Below are positions 21,970-32,510 of a stretch of 64,000 nucleotides of DNA, piece by piece. The stretch covers positions 13,911,001-13,975,000 of the forward strand of contig JAWQUS010000016.1 of the NCBI GenBank assembly GCA_036365455.1, written 5' to 3'. The notes beneath the pieces were generated by a model that saw only the letters and a program-made list of their open reading frames with translations, was not told where the DNA came from and made no database searches. The DNA comes from Macrosoma leucophasiata (Eukaryota; Arthropoda; Insecta; Lepidoptera; Hedylidae). Positions within the stretch are counted from its first letter, which is position 1, and each line of letters opens with the position of its first letter. The position numbers were made by a program, and so were the translations under genes.

Positions 21970-23062
21970 CATTTACCTCTACTTCGAGCAATAAAAGGCT
22001 TGAACGTTTATGTTCTAATTTTACATAATATTATAATGTCAGTGTATCAGTACAGACATATATTTTATTGCACGATGCTCTCTGCCTACCCCGAAACGGA
22101 CTCCGACCCCGGATGGGAAGATACATACAAGATAATATCAAATTATAAAGGTAAATAAACACAAGGGTCGCCCATGGTTGGTAGGTATATTCCCCGACGC
22201 TTGTAAAAAGTGCAACATCATAGGGGTAACCGACATAAATTATCTACTGCCAGACTTAATGGACGCATGAATAACACAATTTTTTGAAGAGTATGACGTT
22301 GCTGACTGTATCTCATAATGCTGGCAATTTAATAGATAGTATGCGGCTATGTAAGACTTAATAGTGTGAGGCAAAATAATTTATGTAGAGTTGAAATAAA
22401 TATAATATGGTGAATATTCGTATGGTGATCATTATTAGAAATTGAAAAATTTACACTATCCGGACTAATTGATAGAGGTACAAATTAAAAGAAGCTTGAA
22501 ACTATGTATTGAGCCACAATCGACATCAGAAATATCGTTGATTTAATTTTATTAATATTAGGTACAAAAAATTGTAAAATAATAGGACAACGCAAAACAT
22601 TTCTTTGATGGATTATTTAAAATTCCTGGTAATTTTTTCAATTTTTTTTTCTTTAATTTATTCATTTAATATATTTAACTACAAATACAATACATTTGTA
22701 TAATTTAGCATACAAAAATCACAAAGATTTGTAGCGATGCTACAGTCAATCTACATTAAGACAGCATTATAAAATTTTGTTATTTTTGTTCCAATATACT
22801 GTTAAACTAATAGCCACATTATGATTGAGCGTTACTTTTGAGGTGATTTCATACGCTAATTTTGTATGAGTTTATAAACTATATAAAATAAATTATTCTG
22901 ATATAGATAGGCATGGCTCCAATATAAATTGAAATTAGAAAGTGACAAACAGGCACACAGTTTTCATTGATGACATTGAAATGGAGTGAATAATGTAGCC
23001 TATGCACATCTACATAAAAAATAAAGTTTTAATACATACGGTGCCACTCCTAAGCCTAAGTT
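21970..23062. other. Unassigned stretch
   Basis: A fragment at about 22,080-22,125 (CTCTGCCTACCCC) resembles the 3' tail of lepidopteran SINEs. No gene was recognised. Confidence 0.35.
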
Positions 23063-23074
23063 GTTATGCTTCTT

Positions 23075-23290
23075 CTTCTTCTTGTGTCAGCGGCTCGACT
23101 TAAATTTTATCGGCCCAATATTTCGCCACAATTATTGCTGCGTCGTTTGCAATTCTTAGATCTTCCAAAGTACAAGAGCTGGAGCAGAGCGGGCATTGGG
23201 GCATGTGTTCCATGGTTTGAGTTATGGCTCCACAGTCACTCCGCTCCATAGGCGGAGAGATGAAACACCAGTTGATTATGTGCACACATT
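23075..23290 (-). pseudogene. Non-LTR retrotransposon C-terminal fragment (Cys-rich)
   Basis: The minus translation has WCFISPPMERSDCG, QTMEHMPQCPLC and TLEDLRIANDAA. The C..CG.xQTM.H....CPL spacing and a DL..A...A tail are typical of the C-terminal zinc-finger-like region of some insect LINEs. Only about 60 residues remain, without RT, and the fragment lies immediately upstream of a Metulj-like SINE. The clade is uncertain. Confidence 0.5.
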
Positions 23291-23418
23291 AGTGTGTAGT
23301 ACCTGATGGTACCTTACCGGCATAATTACCAACTGCCTAGAATATGATAGTATTTAACACAATTTAATAAAGGTGGCAAACAAGCATGTACTCGTAGTTC
23401 ACATTGACCTTAAGTGAT

Positions 23419-23604
23419 GTCCTGTGGGAGTGCTCCCTCTATAGCGAGCTTAGGGACGGCCTACTGAACGGCGTGAGGCCGCTCGAAGTGGGACCGATAT
23501 ACTACCGCGATCTCGTGGCATCGGAGGCGAACTTCAGGCGGCTACGGGACTTCGCGCTTGGGTGGCACAAGTTGCGGAGCAGATTAGAACTGATGGAAGG
23601 ATAA
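23419..23604 (+). pseudogene. R1-clade LINE ORF2 C-terminus
   Basis: The translation VLWECSLYSELRDGLLNG, GPIYYRDLVASEANFRRL and RDFALGWHKLR is the conserved C-terminal end of R1/TRAS-type ORF2 proteins in Lepidoptera. The frame is open to its natural-looking stop at 23,602-23,604. All upstream domains (endonuclease, RT, Cys-His motif) are absent through 5' truncation, so it is inactive. Confidence 0.8.
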
Positions 23605-23887
23605 GACAGAGGACAGAAGCGGAGACAATGGAAGAAGACAGAAGAAGAAAACACCGAACACAGAGCGACCGGAGGACGGATCCGAAGGCGTTATTGTGAA
23701 GTCATGCCCCAGAAAGGGGAGAGTGGCTCATAGGGACGCATGCAAACACAGAAGGTAAAGAACTTGTAGGGAGTCAAGATCACATGCGCGCGCGACAAAA
23801 GCGAGGAGCGGTTCGTGCGCGCATCTCTCGAGATTCGGCCCATATAACCGGAAAGGTTGGTGTGGCCATGGGAAGGTTGGTGGGTTA
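23419..23887 (+). mobile_element. R1-clade LINE, 3' end, with 14-bp target duplication
   Basis: It is a 469-bp 5'-truncated insertion flanked by perfect copies of TGACCTTAAGTGAT (23,405-23,418 and 23,888-23,901). It holds the last 61 or so codons of ORF2 and a GC-rich 3' UTR (CCCAGAAAGGGGAGAGTGGC). A 14-bp duplication is characteristic of R1 itself at 28S rDNA; here the target is a SINE. Confidence 0.85.
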
Positions 23888-24221
23888 TGACCTTAAGTGA
23901 TAAGGCCAGAATGCCGAAAGACCAGAGGTCAAAATGCGTTGACACCCCTAAGGCTTTATTTTTTATGTCTCTGTGATAGTGATAAGGAGACCACACATTA
24001 CCATCTAACCGGAACACGATAGTCTAGAACACTACCATTTGGCAGCAGATAGATTAGGTAATGTGGTGCAGCCTGCGCGATCAAGCTCCTATACTGGATC
24101 TCTGCTGTACACTAAACCTTCAAGAAGATAAGATGCAGTACTGCCTATGATCACAAGGTCTGTCACTGTTACTCTATCACCAGTAGAAAATTTAACATTA
24201 TACATCACTGTGTTAATGTAC

Positions 24222-24372
24222 GTAATTTCCGGCACAGAGTAACACCTTAGGCCTCAGGAGTGGTAACGCATCTGCATCTTGACCATGGTCTTTGTGTGGG
24301 TGTCTATAGGCTGCAGTCATCACTTAACATCAATGTGAACTGCACGCTTGTTTGCCACTACCATTACACAAA
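24222..24372 (+). mobile_element. Metulj-like SINE, 3' part
   Basis: It runs from GTAATTTCCGGCACAG through TATAGGCTGCAGTCATCAC to TTACACAAAAAAAA. It is 5'-truncated and close to the family consensus. Confidence 0.8.
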
Positions 24373-24795
24373 AAAAAATTCGTTTATAGGCACGTAAACA
24401 TCTTATTTTGTGAGTGACCTTGATCCATAAATCTAATAAAATGTTCTAAAATAGATTCGTCGGGATAAACAATATTAACTTAATTTAACCCATCAATAAC
24501 TTTTATCTGCGTAACAAACTAAAGAGTAACATAATAGTTCTGAATTTCCAATGCAAAAGCTTCAAGTTTCCAAGTAAAACTAGATTGTTATTTTTAGAGT
24601 TGTCCCTTGCTCGAGTAGTTATTGTATTGGGTTTATCCTTTATTCGAACCCTATTTGACTAACCCTTCCTTAGGGGTACTCGTCTTTTGGCTGTTTATGT
24701 TGTTTTGAATTCAAATTGTACAATAGCTAACTAACTCATACTACGCGCATGTTATTTCACTAAATTCTGAAGACACAACACATTTTATGGTAACT
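24373..24795. other. Unassigned stretch
   Basis: Nothing was recognised. Confidence 0.35.
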
Positions 24796-24796
24796 A

Positions 24797-25262
24797 CCTC
24801 AGTAGTCTAGCGGTAGCGGGCCATTACTACTACGCTGGGATCATGGGTTCGATTCCTGGGTCGAGGGATATCAGAAATAACGGTGTAAAATACTAACCCC
24901 CTTATTCATAAACGTACATTAGATACGTTTTAGCTATAGAATGCTTTGTCAGTTGCTCTATCAGTTGCATTGTCAAATGTGCAGGATAGAAAAAGACAAA
25001 GGAGAGATTAGTAACACTTTAGCTAAAATACGATTATGAATAAGGGGGTTAATCTCTGGTTCTATATGTGGTTTTTCCATTTTTTGGAAGTTTACCAGTA
25101 GGTACCTAGTTTGGTAATGTACCAGGAGATGTCAATAGGCTCGCCACCTGTTATAAGGGCCAAAATGTAACCAGCGAATCGCGAGTGTTTGCATGTATTC
25201 TTGAATGACTGCATTTACCTCTGCCTACCCCTTCGGGGACTACAGGCGTGAAGTTACATAAA
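24797..25262 (+). mobile_element. tRNA-headed SINE (CTTCGGGGACTACAGGCG tail) carrying a MITE
   Basis: The head CCTCAGTAGTCTAGCGGTAG (A-box-like) and GGTTCGATTCC (B box, about 24,847-24,857) indicate a tRNA-derived Pol III promoter. The body continues AGGCTCGCCACCTGTTA and ends CTCTGCCTACCCCTTCGGGG...GGCGTGAAGTTAC. A MITE (24,897-25,048) splits it after GGTGTAAAATAC. Uninterrupted copies are at 50,101-50,410 and 56,820-57,122. Confidence 0.8.
24897..25048. mobile_element. CCCCCTTATTCATAAACG MITE, copy 2
   Basis: The 152-bp element has the same TIRs as 19,886-20,031. The flanks are TAA on the left and TTA on the right. It lies at the same point in the SINE as copy 3 at 59,328-59,472. Confidence 0.8.
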
Positions 25263-25264
25263 AT

Positions 25265-26802
25265 GGCAATAATCTTCAAGTCAAGAACATTGGTAGTGGA
25301 AAACTCTAGTGAAGTTTAGAGCTTATACACAGTGGGTAATATCAATACAAATACGAACGAAAATAATTCAACAAAAATAATATCGTGTTTTCCCTAAGAA
25401 ATATCATTACTTATACGAAACACATCCATCAATCTCATAGATCTCTGTCGAACATGAATCGTCAATCAATTAGCACTCGCAATTTTTTTCTCACTCTCAC
25501 CAACTTTCAGAATAATTTAATACAAAGAAGGCAAGTTCATCTTCCGGAAAAGTTAATCTTACAGTCGATTACTGCAACACAAAATCGTAGGTGGTTCTCG
25601 GAGATTGAATTTACCAAAAGACGTCTGTTTTTGGGGAAAATAATGTTCCGAAACTGTTGTTTTTATTCGCAGATTAAAGCAATATTCTAAGAAATAAAAT
25701 AAGAATAATAATTTGCGTATTTATTAGATAAACTGATACGATATGAATATTTTTTCTTAACCTTTTTAAAAAAACTTTTTTTTTGTCTTTCCTCGCAGGG
25801 ATAGGTTGAGATAGAAGAATAAGTAAAGGTTTGACTCACTTCTAGAATATTTTAGGGTTCTGTTGTTAGAGTTAAAAAGTCATTATTGTTATACTGTGGT
25901 AGGTGCAAGTACAATGTAATTAGGGTCCTACCTACCTGCATGTTAAATTTCATCACAACTGACTCAGTGGTTTTTTCGAGCGTAACAGACAGACCAAGAC
26001 ACGTTTTATTTCACATAAATATGTGTTACTGTAAATTGCACTAACTGTATATGCTCATAATTTGGTATTGATAAAGCTTTCTGATTGTTCAAAATCAGGA
26101 AAATATACTTTCTACACGCATTTAAATAAGATTGGCTTACATAAGTCACATATTTTCTGCAACATTGACAATTCTAACACAGTGTTTTTATAGATGAGAA
26201 GCACCTACAAATTCACATAAAGCGCCGAACATATAGGACAAGGGCGTTATACCCTGATTGATTACTTCATGCTCCGATGCCTTACGATCCATTATTTTTG
26301 CTGAGAATCATGAGGATGGCTATCATTTCTATCCAATTGCGTTGTTATGACACAAATGGCGGCTTGTTGTAATTTGAGTTGACCTTTGTTTAGCTTTCGG
26401 CTATTTTAGCAACGCCAAAATTGTTCGTAGCACTTGAGATGGGGTTTAATGTTGCTAACGGGCAAGGACTTGACAGGTATAGATATAAGTAGGTAGACGA
26501 CGAGGTTTTGTATCATTATTTTATGTTTTACTATCAAATATGTATATCACAGAACTAGGGATAGGGTAAATGTGAATATACGCAGAAACAAAACATAGCA
26601 GTATTATGAAATGACAATAAATAGCAAATATCACTAGTAAAGAACGCTAAAAGCTACTTACTGTATTTTAGTATTGAACTGAAATCTAAAAATTCCTAAA
26701 AAAAACAATCCTAAACATACAATACAAGTGTCAAGCGGCGGGAATCCTAACTAAAGTCATCTGCGTAAACATATGTCTTGAGTTATAAAATTGGCGCGTG
26801 TC
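25265..26802. other. Unassigned 1.5-kb stretch
   Basis: A 101-codon plus frame (25,385-25,690, rich in Asn, Arg and Gln) shows no known domain. A (GTAACAGACAGACC) dispersed-repeat phrase lies at about 25,980. About 26,217-26,480 looks single-copy (TGATTGATTACTTCATG, ATGGCGGCTTGTTG), but no function can be assigned. Confidence 0.35.
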
Positions 26803-27115
26803 ATCATATCAGCCATAGGACGTCCACTGCTGAACATAGGCCTTCCCCAATGACCTCTACGCCGACCGATCGGAAGCGACGTGCATCCAGCGTGTACCTG
26901 CAGCCTTGACTAGGTCATCGGTCCATCTTGCAGGTGCATAGCCCTTTCCATTGGTCGCCAAGTGACTTGGAGCTTTCGTACGAAACCCATAGTGAGAGAC
27001 CACGTCTCAGCACATAGGTCATCACCGGTAAAACGCACTGGTTAAAGACTTTCGCTTTCAAGGACTGCGGGATGTTTGACGAGAAAACGCTCCAGTGTGA
27101 CGCGTGTAGTGTTGG
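26803..27115 (-). pseudogene. RTE-like LINE ORF C-terminus and 3' tail
   Basis: The minus translation contains LKAKVFNQCVLPVMTY followed by Leu/Ser-rich sequence, the usual end of RTE-type endonuclease-reverse transcriptases (usual form VFNQCVLPVMTYG). The tail reads GGAAGGCCTATGTTCAGC, CTGGACGTCC-like words and ends in ATATGATGATG. Frameshifts break the frame. Only the last fifth or less of the ORF remains. Confidence 0.65.
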
Positions 27116-27665
27116 AAAAACTGTAACAATCATAAGCGACATGTACAGTTGTGTAGAAAAACTGTTGACCAATAAGGAAATTGTAATACGAAGTCAACAA
27201 TATCCAGACAGTAATGTTATTGATTTATAGCTACATACTTTTCTTTTTCAGCTCATATGTTCTTAGTGTTAGGTTGTTAGTATTCACTGGAGGGAGGAGA
27301 AAGTTGGCTCAGAGCCGTTTGGTGGATGATTTATACTTTATAGTTGTGCTCTATGTTAAATTATTTCACTGTTCACAAATAAAATTAGGATAAATTGGTA
27401 GCAAACTTTCAGTGTTGAAGAAAAGCAGCACATTAACTGGTCTATTTATCACCTATAATAATATAATAAGGATACCTATGTGATACAGAAATTTAAAAAA
27501 CAAAACAACAGAAGTCCTATGACAGCGTGAACTTGTCACCGCAAATTGGTGTCGTTTCGGTAGCAGTATTGGACACCAATTTCAATTATCTGTGATATCT
27601 TATCTACCCAAGTGTCGGTAAGCTAAACGTATTTTGAACCTTCACGAACGCATTTACGGTTCATT
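27116..27665. other. Unassigned stretch
   Basis: Nothing was recognised. Confidence 0.35.
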
Positions 27666-27668
27666 TTT

Positions 27669-28293
27669 AGGGTTCCGTAGTGAACAAGGAACTCTTATAG
27701 TTTCGCCATGTCCGTCTGTCTGTCTGTATGTCTGTCAGTCCGTAATTTAGCACAAAAATCATTGATACCAGAGACTTGAAATTTGGCACCTTAATCACGC
27801 CAACAAAGTCATAGAATAAAAACATAAAAAATAAAATTATTTCGGGTACCTCCCCTACATATAACGCTTGGATGTTTTTTATTTATATTTCGTTTTCATA
27901 GTGTAGGATATTGTTGGATAGGTCTTTCAAAAATGTAAGGGGTGTGCTTATATCATATTGCGATTTAGTTAACTGTTTGGGACTTATTAAGCTTTAAAGT
28001 TCCAATTTTCCTTAGAGTCAAGTGTCTCTTCCCCTCTACCGACCTAACGGTAGTAGTTAGAAATTAAAACGGTACGGCAATAGTAGCTACATATTACGAA
28101 ATTGAAAGAAAAACTATCACATATAAGTTGGCTTTACAAGTTTGCGAGTAATAGTCGACCAAATACTCGTAATACTCGAAAGTTTTGAACAACTAAATAG
28201 ATTTTTTTTTAATTATTTTTTTTCATTACTTAATCACACCTAAAAACTACAGAACTCAACATTGGGCGTGGCCCGACACGCACTTGACCGGTT
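27669..28293. mobile_element. AGGGTTCCG repeat, copy 2
   Basis: It begins AGGGTTCCGTAGTGAAC, carries CCGTCTGTCTGTCTG, GGTACCTCCCCTACATA and CTATCACATATAAGTTGGC, and ends AACTACAGAACTC...GGCCCGACACGCACTTGACCG. It is colinear with 7102-7765. Confidence 0.75.
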
Positions 28294-28617
28294 ATCTGAG
28301 TGTTAATATGTAAGTATTAAGAAAAAGTTTGCCGTCATTTATTGTTTATTTCAATGCATAGTCTCTAATTAAATTAAGGATTACCAGTACTGCGCTTAAA
28401 TGTTCGCGATAATGGTCAAAGTTTTCCCTTACCAATGTTTTTGGTATCTGGTTTGATCATTTAGTGAAATTTTTCTCAAACTCTTGTGCATTTCGAACTT
28501 CTAGGTATGTAGTTGTTTTTAGTTATATGAAGATACTTAACTTGTTAATTTATTGGCTAAACTTGTTCTGTAGCTGTGCTACTATTTATCTACTTGATAA
28601 ATGTATCCACCGTACTA
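28294..28617. other. Unassigned stretch
   Basis: Nothing was recognised. Confidence 0.35.
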
Positions 28618-28619
28618 CA

Positions 28620-28905
28620 CTTTTTTAACGTAATGGAAGTGGTAAACATGCATGCAGTTCACATTGATGTTAAGTGATGACTGCAGCCTATAGACACCCA
28701 CACAAAGACCAAGGTCAAAATGCAGATGCGTTACCACTCCTGAAGCCTAAGGTGTTATCCCTCTGTGCTGGAAATTACAGAGCCGTACATTACCACCCGG
28801 CCGGAACACGATAGTGCTGTACACTACCATTTAGCGGCAAGTATATCAGGTAATGGGGTGGTGCCTACGCCCGCGAGCTCCGTCACAGAATTTCTACCAC
28901 CAGTA
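28620..28905 (-). mobile_element. Metulj-like SINE, near full length
   Basis: On plus it runs from TTTTTTAACGTAATGGAAG through GTTCACATTGATGTTAAGTG, ACCGGCCGGAACACGATA (approximate) and AGCGGCAAGTATATCAGG to TTCTACCACCAGTAA. It is one of the more complete copies (about 285 bp) and shows the whole family layout. Confidence 0.8.
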
Positions 28906-29830
28906 AGTAACACTATAATATTATTTATATACCTACGAATCGATAGATCTTTAAGTGAACTTAAACAGAATGTGTATTTCAATAACATGACCTAAAGTAT
29001 AACTGTATATTTTTAAATTTATTTAAGCTTATCACAGAAAAATAACTACAAATGACAAAATTAATATAGCCAATTAAATAAATTATTCAAATCATAATAT
29101 TTTATGATTCATTTCGTCAAATTCTTATTTCCTTGAAATTGAAAAAATAGGAGGGTACAAAATGATCACAAATCAAAGTTAACAAAGCTTAAAGTGCAGT
29201 AATAGCTGACAAAAAACCATATCAACCAGTAAGCTACTAAGTATAATTAAAGGTCAAAAGATTTTTATTATAAAATTGTAATATTTTTATTTTACGTGTT
29301 ATTACAATAATATATCCAATCCAGCCGCTTTACCACTAAGCTACCGAAGTTTTTCCCTTATTACTTCAGTGATGAATCATTCAATATGGACAACAAACTA
29401 CAAACAACTTCTTTTACACGACCATAAAACACCTGAGCAACCCTTACCCTTCGTGAGATTTGCCACAAAATATAACTGTCATTTACACTAAGAATTCAGT
29501 GGTACATATTATGCGTATAAAAATGAAGTAAAAAGTTTGACTCATAACACGTGTAGTCATTTCAGCTGAAGCAAAGGGCACCATCTATCAAAGTCTGTTG
29601 CGCACATTACCTCCTGCGCCCGATTTGGGCTTAAGGGCCACTTTCCCCTACTTGTAATATTTAATCCCGGCTGAGTTGGACTGCATGATAATGGGTGGGG
29701 AATGATCAAACGTTAACCATCAGCAAAGTGAGCAGGTACAGTGATTAAGTTGTAGCCTGAAACTGGTGTAGATTATTTGAGCCTTCAAATGTTTTTTTTT
29801 CTACTCTAAATAAATGATAATATTTCACTT
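28906..29830. other. Mostly unassigned, candidate single-copy segment
   Basis: 29,309-29,345 is a minus-strand scrap of the tRNA-like head (CCAGCCGCTTTACCAC). 29,560-29,700 is less AT-rich and not similar to other parts of the window (TACCTCCTGCGCCCGATTTG). No gene was seen. Confidence 0.35.
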
Positions 29831-29832
29831 TT

Positions 29833-29992
29833 TAAGGAAGAATGGAAAGAAAAATTTGACTTCAGGCGAGACGAGGAGAACTCGCGACCTACTGGGAATC
29901 TTGTCCAGCCGCTCTTCCAGTCCGCAGTAGGTCACGAGTTCGAGTCTCGCCTGAAATCAAATTTTTCTTTCCATTCTTCTTTAAAACTAAAA
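29833..29992. repeat. tRNA-like foldback hairpin
   Basis: Left arm AATGGAAAGAAAAATTTGAC-TTCAGGCGAGAC and right arm GTCTCGCCTGAAATC-AAATTTTTCTTTCC are inverted copies of the tRNA-like 3' half, joined by a loop from the anticodon region. Each arm is about 55-60 bp. Confidence 0.7.
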
Positions 29993-30360
29993 TATATTTC
30001 ACAAGCATGTGTTAATGCGAAATAATATAAAACAGTTATTAAGGGTAAAAGCGACTTCCTTACGATATTCAATAAACTGAAAAGTATATTATATCGGTTG
30101 CCTAACTAGCATAGTTGGTAATAGATGGCGCTGCTGCTACCATAAAGCAATGCAATAGATGTGAAGGAAAGATTTGACAAATCGGGCAGGGCTTCAGTAG
30201 CTCAATTGGAAGAGCGGCTGGACTAGATTCCCAGTAGGTCGCGAGTTCGAGTCTCGCCTGAAGTCAATTTTTTCTTTCCATTCTTCTTTAAAAATAAAAT
30301 ATATTTCCCAAGCATGTGTTAATGCGAAATAATATAAAACAATTATTAAGGGTAAAAGTG
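29985..30360 (+). mobile_element. tRNA-headed repeat unit with terminal direct repeats
   Basis: Terminal repeats ATGTGTTAATGCGAAATAAT...TTATTAAGGGTAAAAG occur at about 30,005-30,050 and 30,313-30,358. The tRNA-like part is at 30,191-30,264. The unit matches those at 2330, 3830 and 33,918. Confidence 0.7.
30191..30264 (+). tRNA. tRNA-like sequence (SINE head or pseudogene)
   Basis: The 74 nt carry an acceptor-like pair GCTTCAG/CTGAAGT, the D arm GCTC/GAGC around AATTGGAA, and a perfect T arm GCGAG-TTCGAGT-CTCGC. The anticodon stem CTGGA/CCCAG has one mismatch, with AGA in anticodon position. Repeated flanks argue against a functional tRNA. Confidence 0.5.
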
Positions 30361-30387
30361 AGTACACTTGCAGTCAAAAAAAAATCA

Positions 30388-31195
30388 ATCTTCAAAAAAA
30401 AAGAAATGTATTCAAAAGTTACTAACAATCATTCTATGTTTTTGTATCTGATTAGTCTGTTGGTAACATTACCTTCTGCAACATGGAATTGACATATATA
30501 CCGTTTCTGAATCGAGGGTGTATCTGTGTAAGCGTTATGAAATTATAATAAGAACACAGATATTCCACCTCTGTACATATTATGATGAAGGTGAAGTCGT
30601 TGCTCACCAAGCATGCAGTTCACATTGATGTTGTGTGATGACTGCGGTCTATAGACACTCACACAAAAACCAAGGTCAAAATGCAGATGCGTTACCACTC
30701 CGGAGGCCTAAAGTGTTATGCCCCTGTTTCGATTTGATCCCCAGAATATTATATGGTGTACAGATGTTTTTTTCATGTGTGTGTGATGGTAATCGCACCC
30801 AAGCCACACATAAAAAGCTATCTACTGTAAGTGTACTCAATCTTCAACAAAAAGAAATATAAATATTCAAAAGTTACTTACTAACAATCATTCGAAGTTT
30901 TTGTATCTAAAATTCATATCATTTATTTCAAATTGGTCTACAAGGACACTTTTGCATTGTCGGGTTATAAGCTACCTAGAGTGAATGACTTATAAAATTC
31001 TTATTCTGTATACATAGTATCTGATTAGTCTGTAGGTAGCATTGTCTCGTACAACATGGAACTGACTTATAAACCGTTTCTGAATTGTGCGTGTATCTGT
31101 GTAGGCGTCATGAAATTATAATAAGAACATAGATATTCCACTTCTGTGCTAATTATGATGAAGGTGAAGTCGTTACTCACCTGCACAAGATGCCC
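30388..31195. repeat. Tandem duplication (offset about 450 bp) with a SINE fragment between copies
   Basis: Copy 1, about 30,388-30,605, and copy 2, about 30,838-31,195, share CAATCTTCAA, GTATCTGATTAGTCTGT, ACCGTTTCTGAAT and AGAACA(C/T)AGATATTCCAC. Between them (30,605-30,735) is a 5'-truncated minus-strand Metulj-like SINE. Copy 2 holds about 100 bp extra near 30,910. Confidence 0.7.
30605..30735 (-). mobile_element. Metulj-like SINE, internal fragment
   Basis: AAGCATGCAGTTCACATTG through GGTCAAAATGCAGATGCG to TGTTATGCCCCTGTTTC. The T-run end has been lost at the junction with GTCGTTGCTCACC. Confidence 0.7.
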
Positions 31196-31299
31196 GCAAA
31201 AATACGACTTTGGTTTGAGCAGGATTTTGTAATTTCTGGTGTTTAGCGTGATTGAGCAACAAACACATATCCATACTTTCACTTTTATCGCATCATATT

Positions 31300-31432
31300 A
31301 TTGCCCTCCGAAGCACGGAAAAGCGCATTTTTAATTTTCCACTAGCGGTCACCTATCACACACCCGACCGCCCCCGTATCGCTTAACCGAGTAGATCGCT
31401 TACGATCTACACCAGCCGGGGCTATGCGCGCT
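31300..31432 (-). mobile_element. SINE-like repeat, fragment (GCACGGAAA family)
   Basis: CCCTCCGAAGCACGGAAA, CGAGTAGATCGCTTACGATC and CAGCCGGGGCTATGCGCGC are the reverse of the 5' half of 43,285-43,670. Confidence 0.7.
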
Positions 31433-32015
31433 TCTGTACATTTTTTTAAGTATGTATCTGAAAATAGGTATCATCATAATAAAAATCGTTTACCTATGTT
31501 ATATTCTCCAATTTTGAAAGAATCTCGGACACGGTGCAATAAATAAAACTAAAGACAAGTTAAAAGCTTTAGTAACATGATTTATAAGTTAAATATAAGA
31601 TAATAATTTGCTTTTCGGCAATAATTTCAATTTGAACACGATCGTTCGACAAGGATATTGCATCGCATGGGGCCGATGGAATTTGGATAATGGCCTTACA
31701 GTGAGCACACACGGGATAAATTTACGTTCAGGGTCGCAGCGGTTTCTTTTTTTTTTTATTGTTGTGAATTACTTATATGTTGTAATATTACTAAACGAGC
31801 ACCCAAGTGCGATTTAATCTCGCTTTTACAGGGTTCTGCAATATTTAAGAAATTTGAATATATAATCAAAAACCATTGATTTTACATAGATTTTCCGGCA
31901 ATTTGAAGGTAAAAAAAGTATCAATTACGGGGTAAATTAAATAAGGGGGGAAGGGGAAGAAAGGTCCAAGTTATGTTAATATTTTTTAAATAAATAAAAA
32001 TATACGAATTTTAGA
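31433..32015. other. Unassigned stretch
   Basis: 31,600-31,740 has balanced composition (CGATCGTTCGACAAGG, GCATGGGGCCGATGG) and no match elsewhere in the window. No gene was recognised. Confidence 0.35.
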
Positions 32016-32020
32016 TTATA

Positions 32021-32091
32021 AAAGATATAATAATATATTAATAATATATTATTATATCTTTCAAATATATTATATAATAATATATTTGAAA
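32021..32091. repeat. Two adjacent perfect AT-rich palindromes
   Basis: The first has 20-bp arms (32,021-32,040 and 32,042-32,061) around one A. The second has 14-bp arms (32,059-32,072 and 32,078-32,091) around 5 nt and shares three bases with the first. Confidence 0.9.
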
Positions 32092-32508
32092 TTCTCACAA
32101 ACGATCTTTTCTTTGATATGATACGCAATATACCCTGAAAACCTTTTTTAAAATTTATTTTCTCCAGAACTATAATAAAACGTAACTTTAAAAGAAAATA
32201 AAAGGATAAAAACATTGTAAATTATCGGAAAAAAATATTTAAAATTCACAGTTTTGCAAAGGGAAAAATAAAAGTACCTAATTTTATTATTGATAAGCCC
32301 TTCGTTGTCCTGAAGCAATTTATCTGCTTGTATTCATACAATAAAGCAATGAACCCAATTACAACACAAAAATAATGTTCCAACACGAACACATTCTCTA
32401 TTTCCCCCATGCTTCGTTACTTTCGTATAATCCGCCAATTAAATATTTAACTTTATTTTGTTTGTTTATTTTGAGAATGGCAATCATAAAAACCAGTTCG
32501 CACAAATG
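32092..32508. other. Unassigned AT-rich stretch
   Basis: Nothing was recognised. Confidence 0.35.
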
Positions 32509-32510
32509 AT

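Larger units (their letters stand above)
23380..24110 (-). mobile_element. Metulj-like SINE split by an R1-clade LINE
   Basis: On plus, GGTGGCAAACAAGCATG starts at about 23,372, and the SINE breaks at 23,418 after TGACCTTAAGTGAT. It resumes at 23,888 with the same 14 bases and continues through ACCGGAACACGATAGT to about 24,110. This copy belongs to a diverged subfamily (CTCTGTGATAG rather than GTGCCGG). Confidence 0.75.

Noticed and set aside
25385..25690. 101-codon ORF as a small host protein
   Set aside because: No recognisable domain or signal peptide, and no supporting context.
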